Shown here in pieces: positions 23,045 to 23,424 of a DNA stretch of 23,424 nt. This DNA is from Fidelibacterota bacterium (GTDB lineage Bacteria; Fidelibacterota; Marinisomatia; SCGC-AAA003-L08; GCA-002704045): assembly GCA_002704045.1 (NCBI GenBank), contig PAFF01000025.1:1-23424 (forward strand), in the 5' to 3' direction. Positions within the stretch are counted from its first letter, which is position 1. Every line of letters starts with the position of its first letter. A program made the translations under genes and the position numbers. The notes under the pieces are model-generated. The model had not been told where the DNA came from. It searched no databases and saw only the letters and a list, made by a program, of their open reading frames with translations.

Positions 23045-23424
<380 letters not shown>

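Overview
The window is strongly AT-rich bacterial DNA in which every gene I can support lies on the minus strand, so transcription runs right to left throughout. The right end carries the 3' end of a 23S rRNA gene and a complete 5S rRNA gene with a strong terminator. The likely source is a marine member of the Fibrobacterota-Chlorobiota-Bacteroidota (FCB) group, most probably Candidatus Marinimicrobia (SAR406). That is inference from style: a PorX-type response regulator next to tsaE, signal peptides cut before Gln, acidic DxNxNGxxD repeats, secreted proteins ending in dockerin-like repeats, and very high A+T. The rRNA fragment would settle it.

Layout, in the direction of transcription. (1) 23424-22833: 23S 3' end, 5S rRNA, and a perfect-palindrome terminator. 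(2) 22714-14941: a tight four-gene operon encoding a secreted protein of unknown function, a periplasmic FecR-domain protein, a large probable outer-membrane beta-barrel protein and a membrane adenylate cyclase with a CHASE2 sensor. Gaps are 0, 24 and 13 nt, and a weak terminator follows. This looks like an envelope-to-cAMP signalling unit and is the most interesting block here. (3) 14855-4130: a second long operon. It starts with a lipoprotein of seven FN3-like repeats ending in a formylglycine-generating-enzyme-like (SUMF) domain, then a PorX-like response regulator fused to a PglZ/alkaline-phosphatase-fold domain. The housekeeping genes tsaE, tsaB, rimI, accD, guaA and glmS follow with overlaps or gaps of a few bases. 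(4) 4140-3802: a conserved-looking helix-turn-helix reading frame with no usable start codon. (5) 3782-1477: an MBOAT O-acyltransferase and an SGNH-fold partner, overlapping by one base, of the type that acetylates exported polysaccharide. A hairpin follows. (6) 1236-196: a secreted protein joining a ten-cysteine TIL domain, plant-type leucine-rich repeats and a dockerin-like tail. A remnant of another dockerin-like repeat lies just downstream.

How the parts fit: tsaB/tsaE serve t6A37 tRNA modification, rimI ribosomal protein acetylation, accD fatty-acid synthesis, guaA GMP synthesis and glmS amino-sugar supply for cell wall and lipopolysaccharide. The two regulatory proteins, PorX-like and CHASE2 cyclase, each follow genes for secreted or envelope proteins with related FN3-like and SUMF modules. 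Both the cyclase sensor and its beta-barrel neighbour carry inserted acidic, calcium-binding-like loops. No phage, plasmid, transposase or CRISPR genes are visible.
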